Positions 26,544 through 34,941 of a DNA stretch of 64,000 nt are shown piece after piece. The position numbers and the translations under genes are program-made. Source of the DNA: Pseudomonas sp. HN11. GTDB lineage: Bacteria; Pseudomonadota; Gammaproteobacteria; Pseudomonadales; Pseudomonadaceae. The notes under the pieces are model-generated. The model worked only from the letters and a program-made list of their open reading frames with translations. It was not told where the DNA came from and made no database searches. How positions within the stretch are numbered: the first letter of the stretch is position 1; each line of letters starts with the position of its first letter. The stretch spans positions 310,001 to 374,000 of the forward strand of contig NZ_CP089985.1 in NCBI RefSeq assembly GCF_021390155.1, written 5' to 3'.

Positions 26544-27181
26544 TGCAGACGGTCGCGGTTATCGACTACGGCATGGGTAACCTGCACTCGGTGGCCAAGG
26601 CCCTCGAGCACGTAGGGGCCGGCAAGGTGCTGATCACCAGCGATGCCAGCGTGATTCGTGAAGCTGACCGGGTGGTGTTTCCCGGCGTTGGCGCGATTCG
26701 CGATTGCATGGCCGAGATCCGCCGCCTGGGCTTTGACAGCCTGGTGCGCGAAGTCAGCCAGGACCGTCCGTTCCTCGGCATCTGCGTGGGCATGCAAGCC
26801 TTGCTCGACAGCAGCGAAGAGAACGACGGCGTCGACTGCATCGGCCTGTTCCCCGGCCAGGTGAAGTTTTTCGGCAAGGACCTGCGCGAAGACGGCGAAC
26901 ACTTGAAAGTCCCGCACATGGGCTGGAACGAAGTCCGCCAGACCGTGGATCACCCGCTGTGGCACGACGTGCCGGACATGGCGCGTTTCTACTTCGTGCA
27001 CAGCTACTACATCGCCGCCGGTAAACCGGGCCAGGTGGTGGGTGGCGGTCACTACGGCGTCGATTTCGCCGCCGCACTGGCCGAAGGTTCGCGCTTTGCC
27101 GTGCAATTCCACCCGGAGAAGAGCCATACCCATGGCCTGCAGTTGCTGCAGAACTTCGCCGCCTGGGACGGGCGCTGGTAA
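26543..27181 (+). CDS. hisH: Imidazole glycerol phosphate synthase glutaminase subunit HisH
   Basis: A 212-residue class I glutamine amidotransferase with the nucleophile elbow G-I-C-V-G-M-Q near residue 80 and the catalytic His/Glu in [10 protein letters not shown] near residue 195. It supplies ammonia to HisF for imidazole glycerol phosphate and AICAR formation. [10 protein letters not shown] and HMGWNEV segments are typical. It is coupled to hisB by a one-base overlap and abuts the DUF2164 gene. Confidence 0.98.
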   Translation: MQTVAVIDYGMGNLHSVAKALEHVGAGKVLITSDASVIREADRVVFPGVGAIRDCMAEIRRLGFDSLVREVSQDRPFLGICVGMQALLDSSEENDGVDCIGLFPGQVKFFGKDLREDGEHLKVPHMGWNEVRQTVDHPLWHDVPDMARFYFVHSYYIAAGKPGQVVGGGHYGVDFAAALAEGSRFAVQFHPEKSHTHGLQLLQNFAAWDGRW

Positions 27182-27442
27182 ATGGCCAGGAAGCCGAAGC
27201 AGCCGATCTTGAACCTCACGCCCGAACAGGAGAGTGAGGCTACCCTCAAGATCAAGCGCTTCATGGAGGACCGTTTCGAGCTCAAGCTGGGCTCGTTCGA
27301 GGTCGCCGAGATTCTTGAGCTGTTTACCACCGAAGTGGCTCCGCACTATTACAACCGGGCGATTTTCGATACGCAGACGCTCCTTAAAGAAAGGTTCGAA
27401 AGCATCGAAAGCGACCTGTGGTCGCTTGAAAAGAGCAGCTGA
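27182..27442 (+). CDS. DUF2164 family protein
   Basis: An 86-residue charged protein beginning directly after the hisH stop. It has the conserved family core KIKRFMEDRFELKLGSFEV followed by LLDF-like LELFTTEVAPHYYNRAIFD and a C-terminal acidic helix. The function is unknown. Its place between hisH and hisA suggests co-expression with histidine biosynthesis, but no catalytic residues suggest a role in the pathway. Confidence 0.9.
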   Translation: MARKPKQPILNLTPEQESEATLKIKRFMEDRFELKLGSFEVAEILELFTTEVAPHYYNRAIFDTQTLLKERFESIESDLWSLEKSS

Positions 27443-27525
27443 AAGCTTCAAGCCCCAAGCTGCAAGAATTGATACGCGTGCTTGCTTGCAGCTTATAGCT
27501 TGCAGCTTGCAGCTCTTTGACGAAG
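27443..27525. repeat. AGCTTGCAGCTT-type intergenic repeat, copy 1 (before hisA)
   Basis: The gap before hisA is made almost wholly of iterated units around AGCTTGCAGCTT and AGCTTCAAGC, in both orientations, so it can fold into long stems (AGCTGCAAG upstream against CTTGCAGCT downstream). A related copy follows hisA. Confidence 0.75.
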
Positions 27526-27532
27526 GAAAAGC

Positions 27533-28282
27533 ATGCTAATTATCCCCGCTATCGATCTCAAGGACGGCGCCTGCGTCCGTCTGCGCCAAGGCCGCATGGA
27601 AGACTCCACCGTGTTCTCCGATGACCCGGTGAGCATGGCTGCCAAATGGGTGGAAGGGGGCTGCCGTCGTCTGCATCTGGTGGACTTGAACGGCGCCTTC
27701 GAAGGCCAGCCGGTCAACGGCGAAGTGGTCACCGCCATCGCCAAGCGCTACCCGAACCTGCCGATCCAGATCGGCGGCGGTATCCGCTCCCTGGAAACCA
27801 TCGAGCATTACGTCAAAGCCGGCGTGAGCTACGTGATCATTGGCACCAAGGCCGTGAAAGACCCGGCGTTTGTTGCCCAAGCCTGCCGCGCGTTCCCTGG
27901 CAAAGTGATCGTGGGCCTGGACGCTAAGGATGGTTTCGTCGCTACCGACGGTTGGGCTGAAATCAGCACCGTGCAGGTGATCGACCTGGCCAGGCAGTTC
28001 GAAGCCGACGGCGTCTCCGCCATCGTTTATACCGACATCGCCAAAGACGGCATGATGCAGGGCTGCAACGTACCCTTCACCGCCGCCCTGGCCGCTGCGA
28101 CCAAGATCCCGGTGATCGCTTCAGGTGGTATCCACAACCTGGGCGACATCAAGTCGCTGCTGGACGCCAAGGCGCCAGGCATCATCGGCGCCATCACCGG
28201 CCGTGCGATTTATGAGGGCACGCTGGATGTGGCCGAAGCACAAGCCTATTGTGATGGCTATGCGGCCAGCTCCAAGCCATAA
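27533..28282 (+). CDS. hisA: HisA, phosphoribosylformimino-AICAR ribotide isomerase
   Basis: A 249-residue (beta/alpha)8 isomerase. Catalytic Asp8 lies in [10 protein letters not shown] and the second Asp in [10 protein letters not shown] near residue 165. The phosphate loops IQIGGGIRS and [10 protein letters not shown] are present. It produces the substrate of HisF/HisH. RBS GAAGGAAAAGC precedes the ATG. Repeats of the AGCTTGCAGCTT type lie on both sides. Confidence 0.98.
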   Translation: MLIIPAIDLKDGACVRLRQGRMEDSTVFSDDPVSMAAKWVEGGCRRLHLVDLNGAFEGQPVNGEVVTAIAKRYPNLPIQIGGGIRSLETIEHYVKAGVSYVIIGTKAVKDPAFVAQACRAFPGKVIVGLDAKDGFVATDGWAEISTVQVIDLARQFEADGVSAIVYTDIAKDGMMQGCNVPFTAALAAATKIPVIASGGIHNLGDIKSLLDAKAPGIIGAITGRAIYEGTLDVAEAQAYCDGYAASSKP

Positions 28283-28345
28283 GCTGCAAGTAAAAGCAGA
28301 TCCGCTTCTACTTCCAGCTTGTAGCTCAAAGCTTGCAACTCTTAT
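28283..28345. repeat. AGCTTGCAGCTT-type intergenic repeat, copy 2 (between hisA and hisF)
   Basis: Contains GCTGCAAGT at the left and CCAGCTTGTAGCTCAAAGCTT at the right, again inverted with respect to each other. Related to the copy before hisA but more degenerate. Confidence 0.65.
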
Positions 28346-28358
28346 CGGAGATAAGCCT

Positions 28359-29129
28359 ATGGCTTTAGCCAGACGCATCATCCCTTGCCTGGACGTCGAC
28401 AACGGTCGCGTGGTCAAGGGCGTCAAGTTCGAGAACATCCGCGACGCCGGTGACCCGGTGGAAATTGCCCGTCGCTATGATGAGCAGGGTGCCGACGAGA
28501 TTACCTTTCTCGACATTACCGCCAGCGTCGACGGCCGCGACACCACGTTGCATACCGTCGAGCGCATGGCCAGCCAGGTGTTCATCCCACTGACCGTGGG
28601 CGGCGGCGTGCGCACCGTGCAAGACATTCGCAACCTGCTCAATGCCGGCGCGGACAAGGTGTCGATCAACACCGCCGCCGTATTCAACCCGGAATTTGTC
28701 GGTGAGGCCGCGCAGCATTTCGGTTCGCAGTGCATCGTGGTCGCCATCGACGCCAAGAAAGTCTCCGGCCCGGGCGAAACCCCGCGCTGGGAGATCTTCA
28801 CCCATGGCGGTCGCAAGCCGACCGGCCTGGACGCGGTTGAATGGGCGATGAAGATGGAAGGCCTGGGCGCCGGTGAAATCCTGCTGACCAGCATGGACCA
28901 GGACGGCATGAAAAACGGTTTCGACCTGGGCGTAACCCGCGCCATCAGCGATGCGCTGGGTATCCCGGTGATCGCCTCCGGCGGCGTCGGCAACCTGCAG
29001 CACCTGGCCGATGGCGTGATCGAAGGCCACGCCAGTGCGGTGCTGGCGGCGAGTATTTTCCACTTTGGCGAATACACCGTTCCCGAGGCCAAGGCCTACA
29101 TGGCGGCGCGCGGTATCGTCGTTCGCTAA
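28359..29129 (+). CDS. hisF: HisF, imidazole glycerol phosphate synthase cyclase subunit
   Basis: A 256-residue (beta/alpha)8 cyclase paralogous to HisA. Catalytic Asp11 lies in [15 protein letters not shown] and Asp130-type in VAIDAKKV. The phosphate sites TVGGGVRT and IASGGVGN are clear. The start MALARRI at 28359 follows ATCGGAGATAAGCCT; a longer in-frame reading would enter hisA and was rejected. It works with HisH, whose gene is two genes upstream. Confidence 0.98.
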   Translation: MALARRIIPCLDVDNGRVVKGVKFENIRDAGDPVEIARRYDEQGADEITFLDITASVDGRDTTLHTVERMASQVFIPLTVGGGVRTVQDIRNLLNAGADKVSINTAAVFNPEFVGEAAQHFGSQCIVVAIDAKKVSGPGETPRWEIFTHGGRKPTGLDAVEWAMKMEGLGAGEILLTSMDQDGMKNGFDLGVTRAISDALGIPVIASGGVGNLQHLADGVIEGHASAVLAASIFHFGEYTVPEAKAYMAARGIVVR

Positions 29130-29195
29130 ACGCTGCTGGACACCATGGCAGGCGCGCGGCACTCTCTGCGCTTGCCATGGATTCCGGTAACCTTC

Positions 29196-29951
29196 ATGTT
29201 CAAGCACTTGCTGCTCGCCCTCGCCAGTACGTCCTTCCTGTTGGCTGGCCCGGCCCCTGCCGATGAGCCGTCCGGCACCTCACTGGTGTTGCTGACGGAA
29301 AACTTCCCGCCTTACAACATGGCGAAAAACGGCAAGAATTTCGCCAAGGAAGAGAACATCGAAGGCATAGCCGTGGACATCGTGCGCGAGACCTTCAAGC
29401 GTGCGGACATTTCCTACAACCTCACCCTGCGTTTCCCCTGGGAGCGTATATACAAGCTCGCCCTGGAAAAACCTGGCTACGGCGTGTTCGTGATGGCGCG
29501 TCTGCCGGACCGTGAAGCGCTGTTCAAATGGGTCGGTCCTATCGGCCCCGACGATTGGGTGCTGCTGGCCAAGGCTGACAGCAAGATCCAGCTGACCGAC
29601 CTGGAGCGTGCTCGCCGCTACAAAATCGGCGCTTACAAGGGCGATGCCATTGCGCAGACCCTCGAAAAGCAGGGGCTCAACCCGATCGTTGCGTTGCGTG
29701 ATCAAGACAACGCGCAAAAACTGGTGAATGGCCAGATAGACCTGTGGGCCACCGGTGATCCGGCGGGCCGTTACCTGGCCCGCCAGGTCGGGGTGACCCA
29801 ACTCAAGACAGTGTTGCGCTTCAACAGCGCCCAGCTATACCTCGCACTCAACAAGCAAGTGCCAGATGAAGTGGTCAGCAAACTGCAAGCGGCACTCGAT
29901 CAGTTACGGCGTGAGGGGCTTGTCGACGAGATCATGGCCCGATACCTCTAG
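29196..29951 (+). CDS. Orphan periplasmic solute-binding protein (family 3)
   Basis: A 251-residue protein. The start at 29196 gives a clean signal peptide (MFKHLLLALASTSFLLAG, cleavage near PAPADE). The mature part is a polar amino-acid-type binding fold: LTENFPPYNMAKNG at the start, then IAVDIVRETFKRADISYNL and RYKIGAYKGDA. No permease or ATPase gene is adjacent, so it may serve a distant transporter or a sensor. Pseudomonads often carry this gene after hisF. Its last 48 bases overlap the convergent Vps62-like gene. Confidence 0.82.
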   Translation: MFKHLLLALASTSFLLAGPAPADEPSGTSLVLLTENFPPYNMAKNGKNFAKEENIEGIAVDIVRETFKRADISYNLTLRFPWERIYKLALEKPGYGVFVMARLPDREALFKWVGPIGPDDWVLLAKADSKIQLTDLERARRYKIGAYKGDAIAQTLEKQGLNPIVALRDQDNAQKLVNGQIDLWATGDPAGRYLARQVGVTQLKTVLRFNSAQLYLALNKQVPDEVVSKLQAALDQLRREGLVDEIMARYL

Positions 29952-31193
29952 CGCAGGTAGCGCGGGTGTCGGTTCAACGAACGGCTGCTCGCTGCTTATA
30001 GGTTTGTCACCGGGAAACTCGCTTATGTACACGTTATCGCCGTTGGTGTAACTGACAGTGCTCGCCAATTGGCTGCCGTCCTGGCGCAGCAGGCGGTATT
30101 CACTCTGGATAAGGTAGGCAGCGACAGCTTTTTTCGCCGGAATGTAGGTGATGATTTCCACGGCAGACGAATGCAACCAGCCTTTGGATGAGCGCTGAGT
30201 GTGGGTGAAGGCTGGGTCCAGGTTTGCCGAGAAACTCAGCTCGAACAGGCGGATACTTGCAGACCAGCTGTTCCACAGCGTAATGCGGGATATTGCAGCC
30301 AACGCAAGTGAGTAATTGGCAACTTCACCCTTCGCCGCCGTCCACATGAAGGGCTGGCTGGTATCATTCGTGTTGTTGCCAAAGCCAGTGAGCACGTGGC
30401 GGTCGGTGCGGATCAGGTGATAGGTCGGCGAGCTCAGCAACTGTTCGGTTGCGCTCAGTTCCGGATCCTTCACGCAGAACCAGGGCAGTTCACACACCTG
30501 GGTTGTCTGCGGGGTTTCTTCCTCCGTCGGGCGTTCATAACCCGTAAGGACAGGTGGGGCCAAGGGTTGCGCCAGTTGCAGGGTGAATGCCATGCGCAAC
30601 GCATAGGTCGGCCTATCAGGCTTGGTATAGCGAGCGTTGCCGATAAAGGTGCCGGGCGCCAAATAGATTTCTCCGGGCAAGGCGTCCGGCGGGATGATGG
30701 ACCAAGCGCTGAAGTCCTTGGAAGCCCCACTGCCGTAGTCATTCCAGATCATTGGCCCCGGCTGTGCGCTCACGACCAAGTCGGCCCGTACGCAGCGCAC
30801 GGCGTTGCGTGAAGGTTTTTCATAGCCTACGCCGCACACCAGGCCCATTTCGACGTAGCCCTCAGGGGCCAGTGGCCGCCAGATCGAAAAGTCGGCCCGC
30901 GCGCCAGAGTCCGTATCCTTCCAGACCAATTCATAATCGTCCGGCGAGCGCAGCGCAGTGCCGCCAGTACCATTGGCGTCACTGACCACGGCGACGACCT
31001 TGCGTTGATTGATATTGCGATAGCTATCAGTGGCAATGTCGCCCATGGGGAAAAACCGAGCCAAGGCATCTGCCGTGGTGCTGGGGCGCCACAGACTGAC
31101 AGCTTTATGCGCGCCGGAGCCCTGGTCGTTCCATAGGGGGAGAAATTCGCTGGTAAAGCTGATGAGTAGGTCTTTGAATTGCAGTGCGCTCAT
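29904..31193 (-). CDS. Vps62-related protein with repeated W-x-x-P modules
   Basis: A 429-residue protein with the start set at MSALQFKDLL (31193, GGAG upstream). The N-terminal two-thirds has three similar modules of the form W(N/K)D..SGA..(A/D)FS(I/V)W(R/S)P: PLWNDQGSGAHKAVSLWRP, VWKDTDSGARADFSIWRP and IWNDYGSGASKDFSAWSI. This is the pattern of Vps62/DUF946 domains, named after a yeast vacuolar-sorting protein. A further beta-rich C-terminal domain follows. No signal peptide is seen. Function in bacteria is unknown. It interrupts a block that is otherwise conserved among pseudomonads. Confidence 0.75.
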   Translation of the reverse strand: MSALQFKDLLISFTSEFLPLWNDQGSGAHKAVSLWRPSTTADALARFFPMGDIATDSYRNINQRKVVAVVSDANGTGGTALRSPDDYELVWKDTDSGARADFSIWRPLAPEGYVEMGLVCGVGYEKPSRNAVRCVRADLVVSAQPGPMIWNDYGSGASKDFSAWSIIPPDALPGEIYLAPGTFIGNARYTKPDRPTYALRMAFTLQLAQPLAPPVLTGYERPTEEETPQTTQVCELPWFCVKDPELSATEQLLSSPTYHLIRTDRHVLTGFGNNTNDTSQPFMWTAAKGEVANYSLALAAISRITLWNSWSASIRLFELSFSANLDPAFTHTQRSSKGWLHSSAVEIITYIPAKKAVAAYLIQSEYRLLRQDGSQLASTVSYTNGDNVYISEFPGDKPISSEQPFVEPTPALPALEVSGHDLVDKPLTP

Positions 31194-31347
31194 AGAGAGG
31201 GGCTCCAATTTATTTGAAGCGCCTACTATCAGACAGCCCATACAGCATTGGGCGGTAGCTATTTAGCGGCTGCGCAAGCGTGGATGCAACGCGGCTTGAG
31301 CAGATCCACGCCGAAGCGTTCAGGAGGCGGCGGGGTGCGAGTGGTCG

Positions 31348-32133
31348 TTATCTGGACGCAGGCCGATAGGTGCCGTCTTTGCCATGCCCGGCCATCGCCT
31401 GATTGCTGCGCACACTGATCATCAACTTGATGTCGATCCACTCCACGCCCTGGGCCTTGAGCTTGGGCAACTCGCGCTCCAATACCGCCAGGGTTTGTGG
31501 ATACGGATGGCCGATCATCACCGCTGAACCCTGCTTGTGGGCCAGCTTGATCGCCGTCTGCAGCTGCGTGGTGATCGCTGCTTCAGTGCGCTCGTCATCC
31601 AGGAACACGTCCCGCGAGACGCTGGCCAGGCCGATCTTCTGCGCCTCGGCGGCGGCGACGGTCTGCGCACTGGTACGGCTGTCGACAAAGAACTTGTTGC
31701 GCCGTTGCAGTTCGGCCATGAGCCAAGCCATGGCCGCCGGTTGCGCGGTCATGCGGCTGCCCATGTGGTTATTGATGCCGGCGGTGTAAGGCACGGCGTT
31801 GAACGCGGCGTCCAGGCGCCTGCCGAGTTCCTCGATGGACAACTCAGGGTGCCAGGCGAATGGGCCGGTGGCCGGGTCCATGGGCATGTGCAAAATCACG
31901 ATCTTGCCAGCCTTGTGCGCTTCGCGGGCAAACTCGGCAGCGTGGGGCGTGTCGGGCATGATCGCTGTGGTGACAGGCCCAGGCAGGGCCAGCACGCGAC
32001 GATCCCGGGGCAGGTTTTGCCCTAGGTCGTCGATGATGAGGGTCAGGTAGGCTTTGTGAGGCTCACCGGCATACGTCGCGTGGGCGAGGCCTGCCAGGCT
32101 GCACAGCACAGCGATGATCAGGGCAGAACGCAT
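31348..32133 (-). CDS. Divergent polysaccharide deacetylase (YibQ-like)
   Basis: A 261-residue exported protein with signal peptide MRSALIIAVLCSLAGLAHA. The body has the DUF610 divergent deacetylase core: LTLIIDDLGQNLPRDRRVLALPG, then HMPMDP, INNHMGSRMTAQ, FFVDSRTS and VMIGHPYPQTL. These supply Asp/His residues in the positions of a carbohydrate-esterase-4-like metal site. The substrate is unknown. It overlaps no neighbour but is one base from ctpA, and the ctpA-envC-deacetylase order is common in gamma-proteobacteria, pointing to a cell-envelope role. Confidence 0.85.
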   Translation of the reverse strand: MRSALIIAVLCSLAGLAHATYAGEPHKAYLTLIIDDLGQNLPRDRRVLALPGPVTTAIMPDTPHAAEFAREAHKAGKIVILHMPMDPATGPFAWHPELSIEELGRRLDAAFNAVPYTAGINNHMGSRMTAQPAAMAWLMAELQRRNKFFVDSRTSAQTVAAAEAQKIGLASVSRDVFLDDERTEAAITTQLQTAIKLAHKQGSAVMIGHPYPQTLAVLERELPKLKAQGVEWIDIKLMISVRSNQAMAGHGKDGTYRPASR

Positions 32134-32134
32134 A

Positions 32135-33451
32135 TCAACGGCTGCGTGTGATGCTCAGGCCTTTGAGCAGGCTCAGCGCCTGGGCCAGCTGGTAGTCGTC
32201 GTCCTGCGGCATCGGTTTGGCTTTCTTGCCGCTGCCGGTTGGCTGGTCGGCGCCGCCGTTGCCATTGCCCAGATGACCTTGCAGGTCAGCTTCTTTGTAG
32301 TACTCGCTGTCGATCTCGTTGGTGATCTTGGCTTTGCGTACTTCGATGTCCGGCACGATGCCCTGGGCCTGGATCGAGCGCCCGTTCGGTGTGTAGTACA
32401 GCGCAGTGGTGATCTTCAGTGCACGCTCGTTGTTCAGCGGCAGCACGGTTTGCACCGAGCCTTTGCCAAAGCTTGTGGTGCCCATCAATACACCGCGTTT
32501 CTGGTCTTGCAGGGCGCCGGCGACGATCTCCGAGGCCGAAGCGCTGCCGCCGTTGATCAGCACGGCCAGTGGCACGTTTTCACTCAGGTCATTGCCGGTG
32601 GCCGAGAAGCGCAGCTCGGAGTTGGCGATGCGGCCCTTGGTGTACACGATCAGGCCCTTGGTAATGAAGTGGTCGACCACTTCCACCGCCGACTGCAGCA
32701 CGCCGCCTGGGTTGTTGCGCAGGTCGAGCACGATGCCATTGAGCTTTTTGCCGTTGTCTTTGCGCAGCTTGGCCAGGGCCTTGGCCACTTCATCGCCGGT
32801 CTTGACCTGGAACTGGGTGATGCGGATGTAGCCGTAGCCCGACTCCAGCAGCTGGCTCTTCACGCTCTTGACCACGATGGTCGCGCGGGTCAGCGTCACG
32901 TCGAACGGGTTACCGCCGTCGCGTACCAGAGTCAGGGTGATCTTCTGGCCGATCTTGCCGCGCATCTTGTCGACGGCTTCGGTCATGGTCTGGCCACGGG
33001 TCGGCTGGCCGTTGATCTTGACGATGAAGTCACCGGCCTGGATACCGGCCTTGGACGCCGGGGTGTCATCGATTGGCGAGACCACCTTGACGTTGCCGTC
33101 TTCGGAGCCGACTTCGATGCCCAGCCCGCCGAACTCACCGCTGGTGCTTTCCTGCAACTCGGCGAAATCTTCCGGGCCCAGGTAGGCGGAGTGCGGGTCG
33201 AGGTTGCTGAGCATGCCCTTGATGGCATTTTCCAGCAGGGTTTTGTCGTCTACGGGTTCGACATAGGCAGCCTTGATGCGGTCCATGACCTCGGCAAAGG
33301 TGCGCAGCTCGTCCAGCGGCAACGGCGCCTTGGTGGTCGCGGCCGAGGCGGCGGGCGCCGTCGGGGCAGCCTGGTCGGCAAATGCCAGAGGCGCGCCGAT
33401 CACCAGGGCGATCGTCAGGGCCAGCGAAGTGAGGCGGGACAAATGCAGCAT
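32135..33451 (-). CDS. ctpA: C-terminal processing peptidase CtpA (S41 family)
   Basis: A 438-residue periplasmic serine protease. It has a signal peptide (MLHLSRLTSLALTIALVIGAPLAFA), a PDZ domain (VVSPIDDTPASKAGIQAGDFIVKING) and an S41 catalytic core with nucleophile Ser in NGGSASASEIVAGAL and general-base Lys in TTSFGKGSVQ. CtpA-type proteases degrade cell-wall hydrolases or their regulators. The gene lies between envC and the deacetylase gene, consistent with envelope maintenance. Confidence 0.95.
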   Translation of the reverse strand: MLHLSRLTSLALTIALVIGAPLAFADQAAPTAPAASAATTKAPLPLDELRTFAEVMDRIKAAYVEPVDDKTLLENAIKGMLSNLDPHSAYLGPEDFAELQESTSGEFGGLGIEVGSEDGNVKVVSPIDDTPASKAGIQAGDFIVKINGQPTRGQTMTEAVDKMRGKIGQKITLTLVRDGGNPFDVTLTRATIVVKSVKSQLLESGYGYIRITQFQVKTGDEVAKALAKLRKDNGKKLNGIVLDLRNNPGGVLQSAVEVVDHFITKGLIVYTKGRIANSELRFSATGNDLSENVPLAVLINGGSASASEIVAGALQDQKRGVLMGTTSFGKGSVQTVLPLNNERALKITTALYYTPNGRSIQAQGIVPDIEVRKAKITNEIDSEYYKEADLQGHLGNGNGGADQPTGSGKKAKPMPQDDDYQLAQALSLLKGLSITRSR

Positions 33452-33481
33452 GTCGAACGAACTCCTAATGTAGATGCAGCC

Positions 33482-34777
33482 CTATCCTTGGGAACGGCAC
33501 CATTGTGCAGGATCGCTCGGGCGGCCCTGCTGACGAATAGCGAAGTACAGCGCCGGCGTGTCCTGGCCACCACTGTTACCGACAGTGGAGATGGATTCAC
33601 CGGCTTTTACAACATCACCTGCCGATTTGAGTAAAGTCTGATTGTGGCCGTAAAGGCTCAAATAGCCATTACCGTGGTCAAGAATCACCAACAAACCGGC
33701 GCCCCGCAGCCAATCGGCAAACACCACGCGCCCACCGTGGACGGCGTGCACCTGGCTGCCGGCGGAGGCGCTGATCATCACGCCATCCCACTTCGCGCGG
33801 GTGTCATCGCCACGGGTTTCCCCAAAGCGTGCCAGTAATCGACCATCAACTGGCCATGGAAGTTTGCCGCGCGCTGAAGCAAAAGGGCCGCCGAAGTTCT
33901 CGCCGGCGCTGGAAACCAGTGGGCCAGGCGCTGCACGCGCTGGTTTACGCGGTGCCGGGGCGTCCGAGGTGGCAGCCAGCTCGGCCTCACGCTGGCGCTT
34001 TTTTTCGGCTTCCTGCTGGGCGATCAGCGCTTTTTGCCGCGCCTCTTCGGCCTCACGAGCCTGGCGAGCCAGGGTTTCTTCGATGGTCTTGAGCACTTTG
34101 GCCAGGTCGGCCTGGTCCTGCTCACGGGCCTGCAGCTTGGCGTCACGGGCTTTCACGTCGTCATTGAGTTTGGCCAGGGCCAGTTGGCGTTCCTTGCGGA
34201 CCTTGTCCAATTCGTTGCGCTGAGTGTCGAGGGCGACTTTCTGATCTTGCAACTGGGATTGCTGGTTGCCGATTTCCTGCTCGACATTGACCAACTGGCG
34301 CAGGGTCTCATTGAAGCTTTTCAGTTGCTCCAGGCGGGCCTTGCTCAGGTAGTCGTAGTAGGTCAGGGTGCGCGCGAATTTCTCGGGGTTCTGCTGGTTG
34401 AGCAGCAGCTTGAGGTATTCCTGGCGGCCGTTCTGGTAGGCGGCACGGGCCTGGATCGCGATGAGGCGTTGCTGTTCAACGCGTGCGCTCTGGAGTTTTT
34501 TTTTCTCAGCGTCGAGTCGCTCCAGTTCCGACTCGCTCTTCTTTAATTCTTTTTGCAGCTCCTGGACCTGCTTTTCCAGCTTGCCCATCTCGGTTTCCGT
34601 GCCGCGCAGGTCTTTCTGCACCCCGGATTTCTCTTCCTGGAGCTTGCCGAGCAGTTTTTTCAGCTCGGTAATATCCTGACGCGTAGCGTCCAACTGTTGT
34701 TGGGTTTGTGCGCGCTCATCGGCAAACGCCGGTTGGAGCAGGCAGACCAGAGCAAGGGTAATCAAGGCGCGAAGCAT
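33482..34777 (-). CDS. envC: EnvC-like murein hydrolase activator (degenerate M23 domain)
   Basis: A 431-residue protein with start MLRALITLALVCLLQPAFA (34777), giving a clean signal peptide. Residues about 25-270 are a long coiled coil rich in Gln, Glu and Lys, as in EnvC. The C-terminal LytM/M23 domain reads KWDGVMISASAGSQVHAVHGG, where active peptidases have H-x-G-x-D: the metal-binding His and Asp are replaced, as in EnvC. It should therefore activate amidases during division rather than cut peptidoglycan itself. The ctpA start lies 30 bases downstream of its stop. Confidence 0.92.
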   Translation of the reverse strand: MLRALITLALVCLLQPAFADERAQTQQQLDATRQDITELKKLLGKLQEEKSGVQKDLRGTETEMGKLEKQVQELQKELKKSESELERLDAEKKKLQSARVEQQRLIAIQARAAYQNGRQEYLKLLLNQQNPEKFARTLTYYDYLSKARLEQLKSFNETLRQLVNVEQEIGNQQSQLQDQKVALDTQRNELDKVRKERQLALAKLNDDVKARDAKLQAREQDQADLAKVLKTIEETLARQAREAEEARQKALIAQQEAEKKRQREAELAATSDAPAPRKPARAAPGPLVSSAGENFGGPFASARGKLPWPVDGRLLARFGETRGDDTRAKWDGVMISASAGSQVHAVHGGRVVFADWLRGAGLLVILDHGNGYLSLYGHNQTLLKSAGDVVKAGESISTVGNSGGQDTPALYFAIRQQGRPSDPAQWCRSQG

Positions 34778-34883
34778 AGAGGCGGGCGACACCAGGGAAA
34801 TGGACGGTCTAGTATGCCCGCCAAGCGCCGCAAAAAAAACGCCCAATTCGGGCTGGGGGCCAAGATATCTTCCAGACAGCGCA

Positions 34884-34925
34884 AAACCAGTGTGGGAGCG
34901 AGCAAGCCCGCTCCCACACTGGTTT
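34884..34925. repeat. REP element
   Basis: CCAGTGTGGGAGCG and its inverted copy form a near-perfect 16-bp stem between gpmI and envC, of the common GTGGGAGCGGGCTTGCTC class. Confidence 0.85.
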
Positions 34926-34941
34926 TGTGGTGGAGCTGGAA

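Noticed and set aside
32114..33634. 506-codon plus-strand open frame opposite ctpA
   Set aside because: Shadow of ctpA, whose PDZ and S41 catalytic motifs are on the minus strand.
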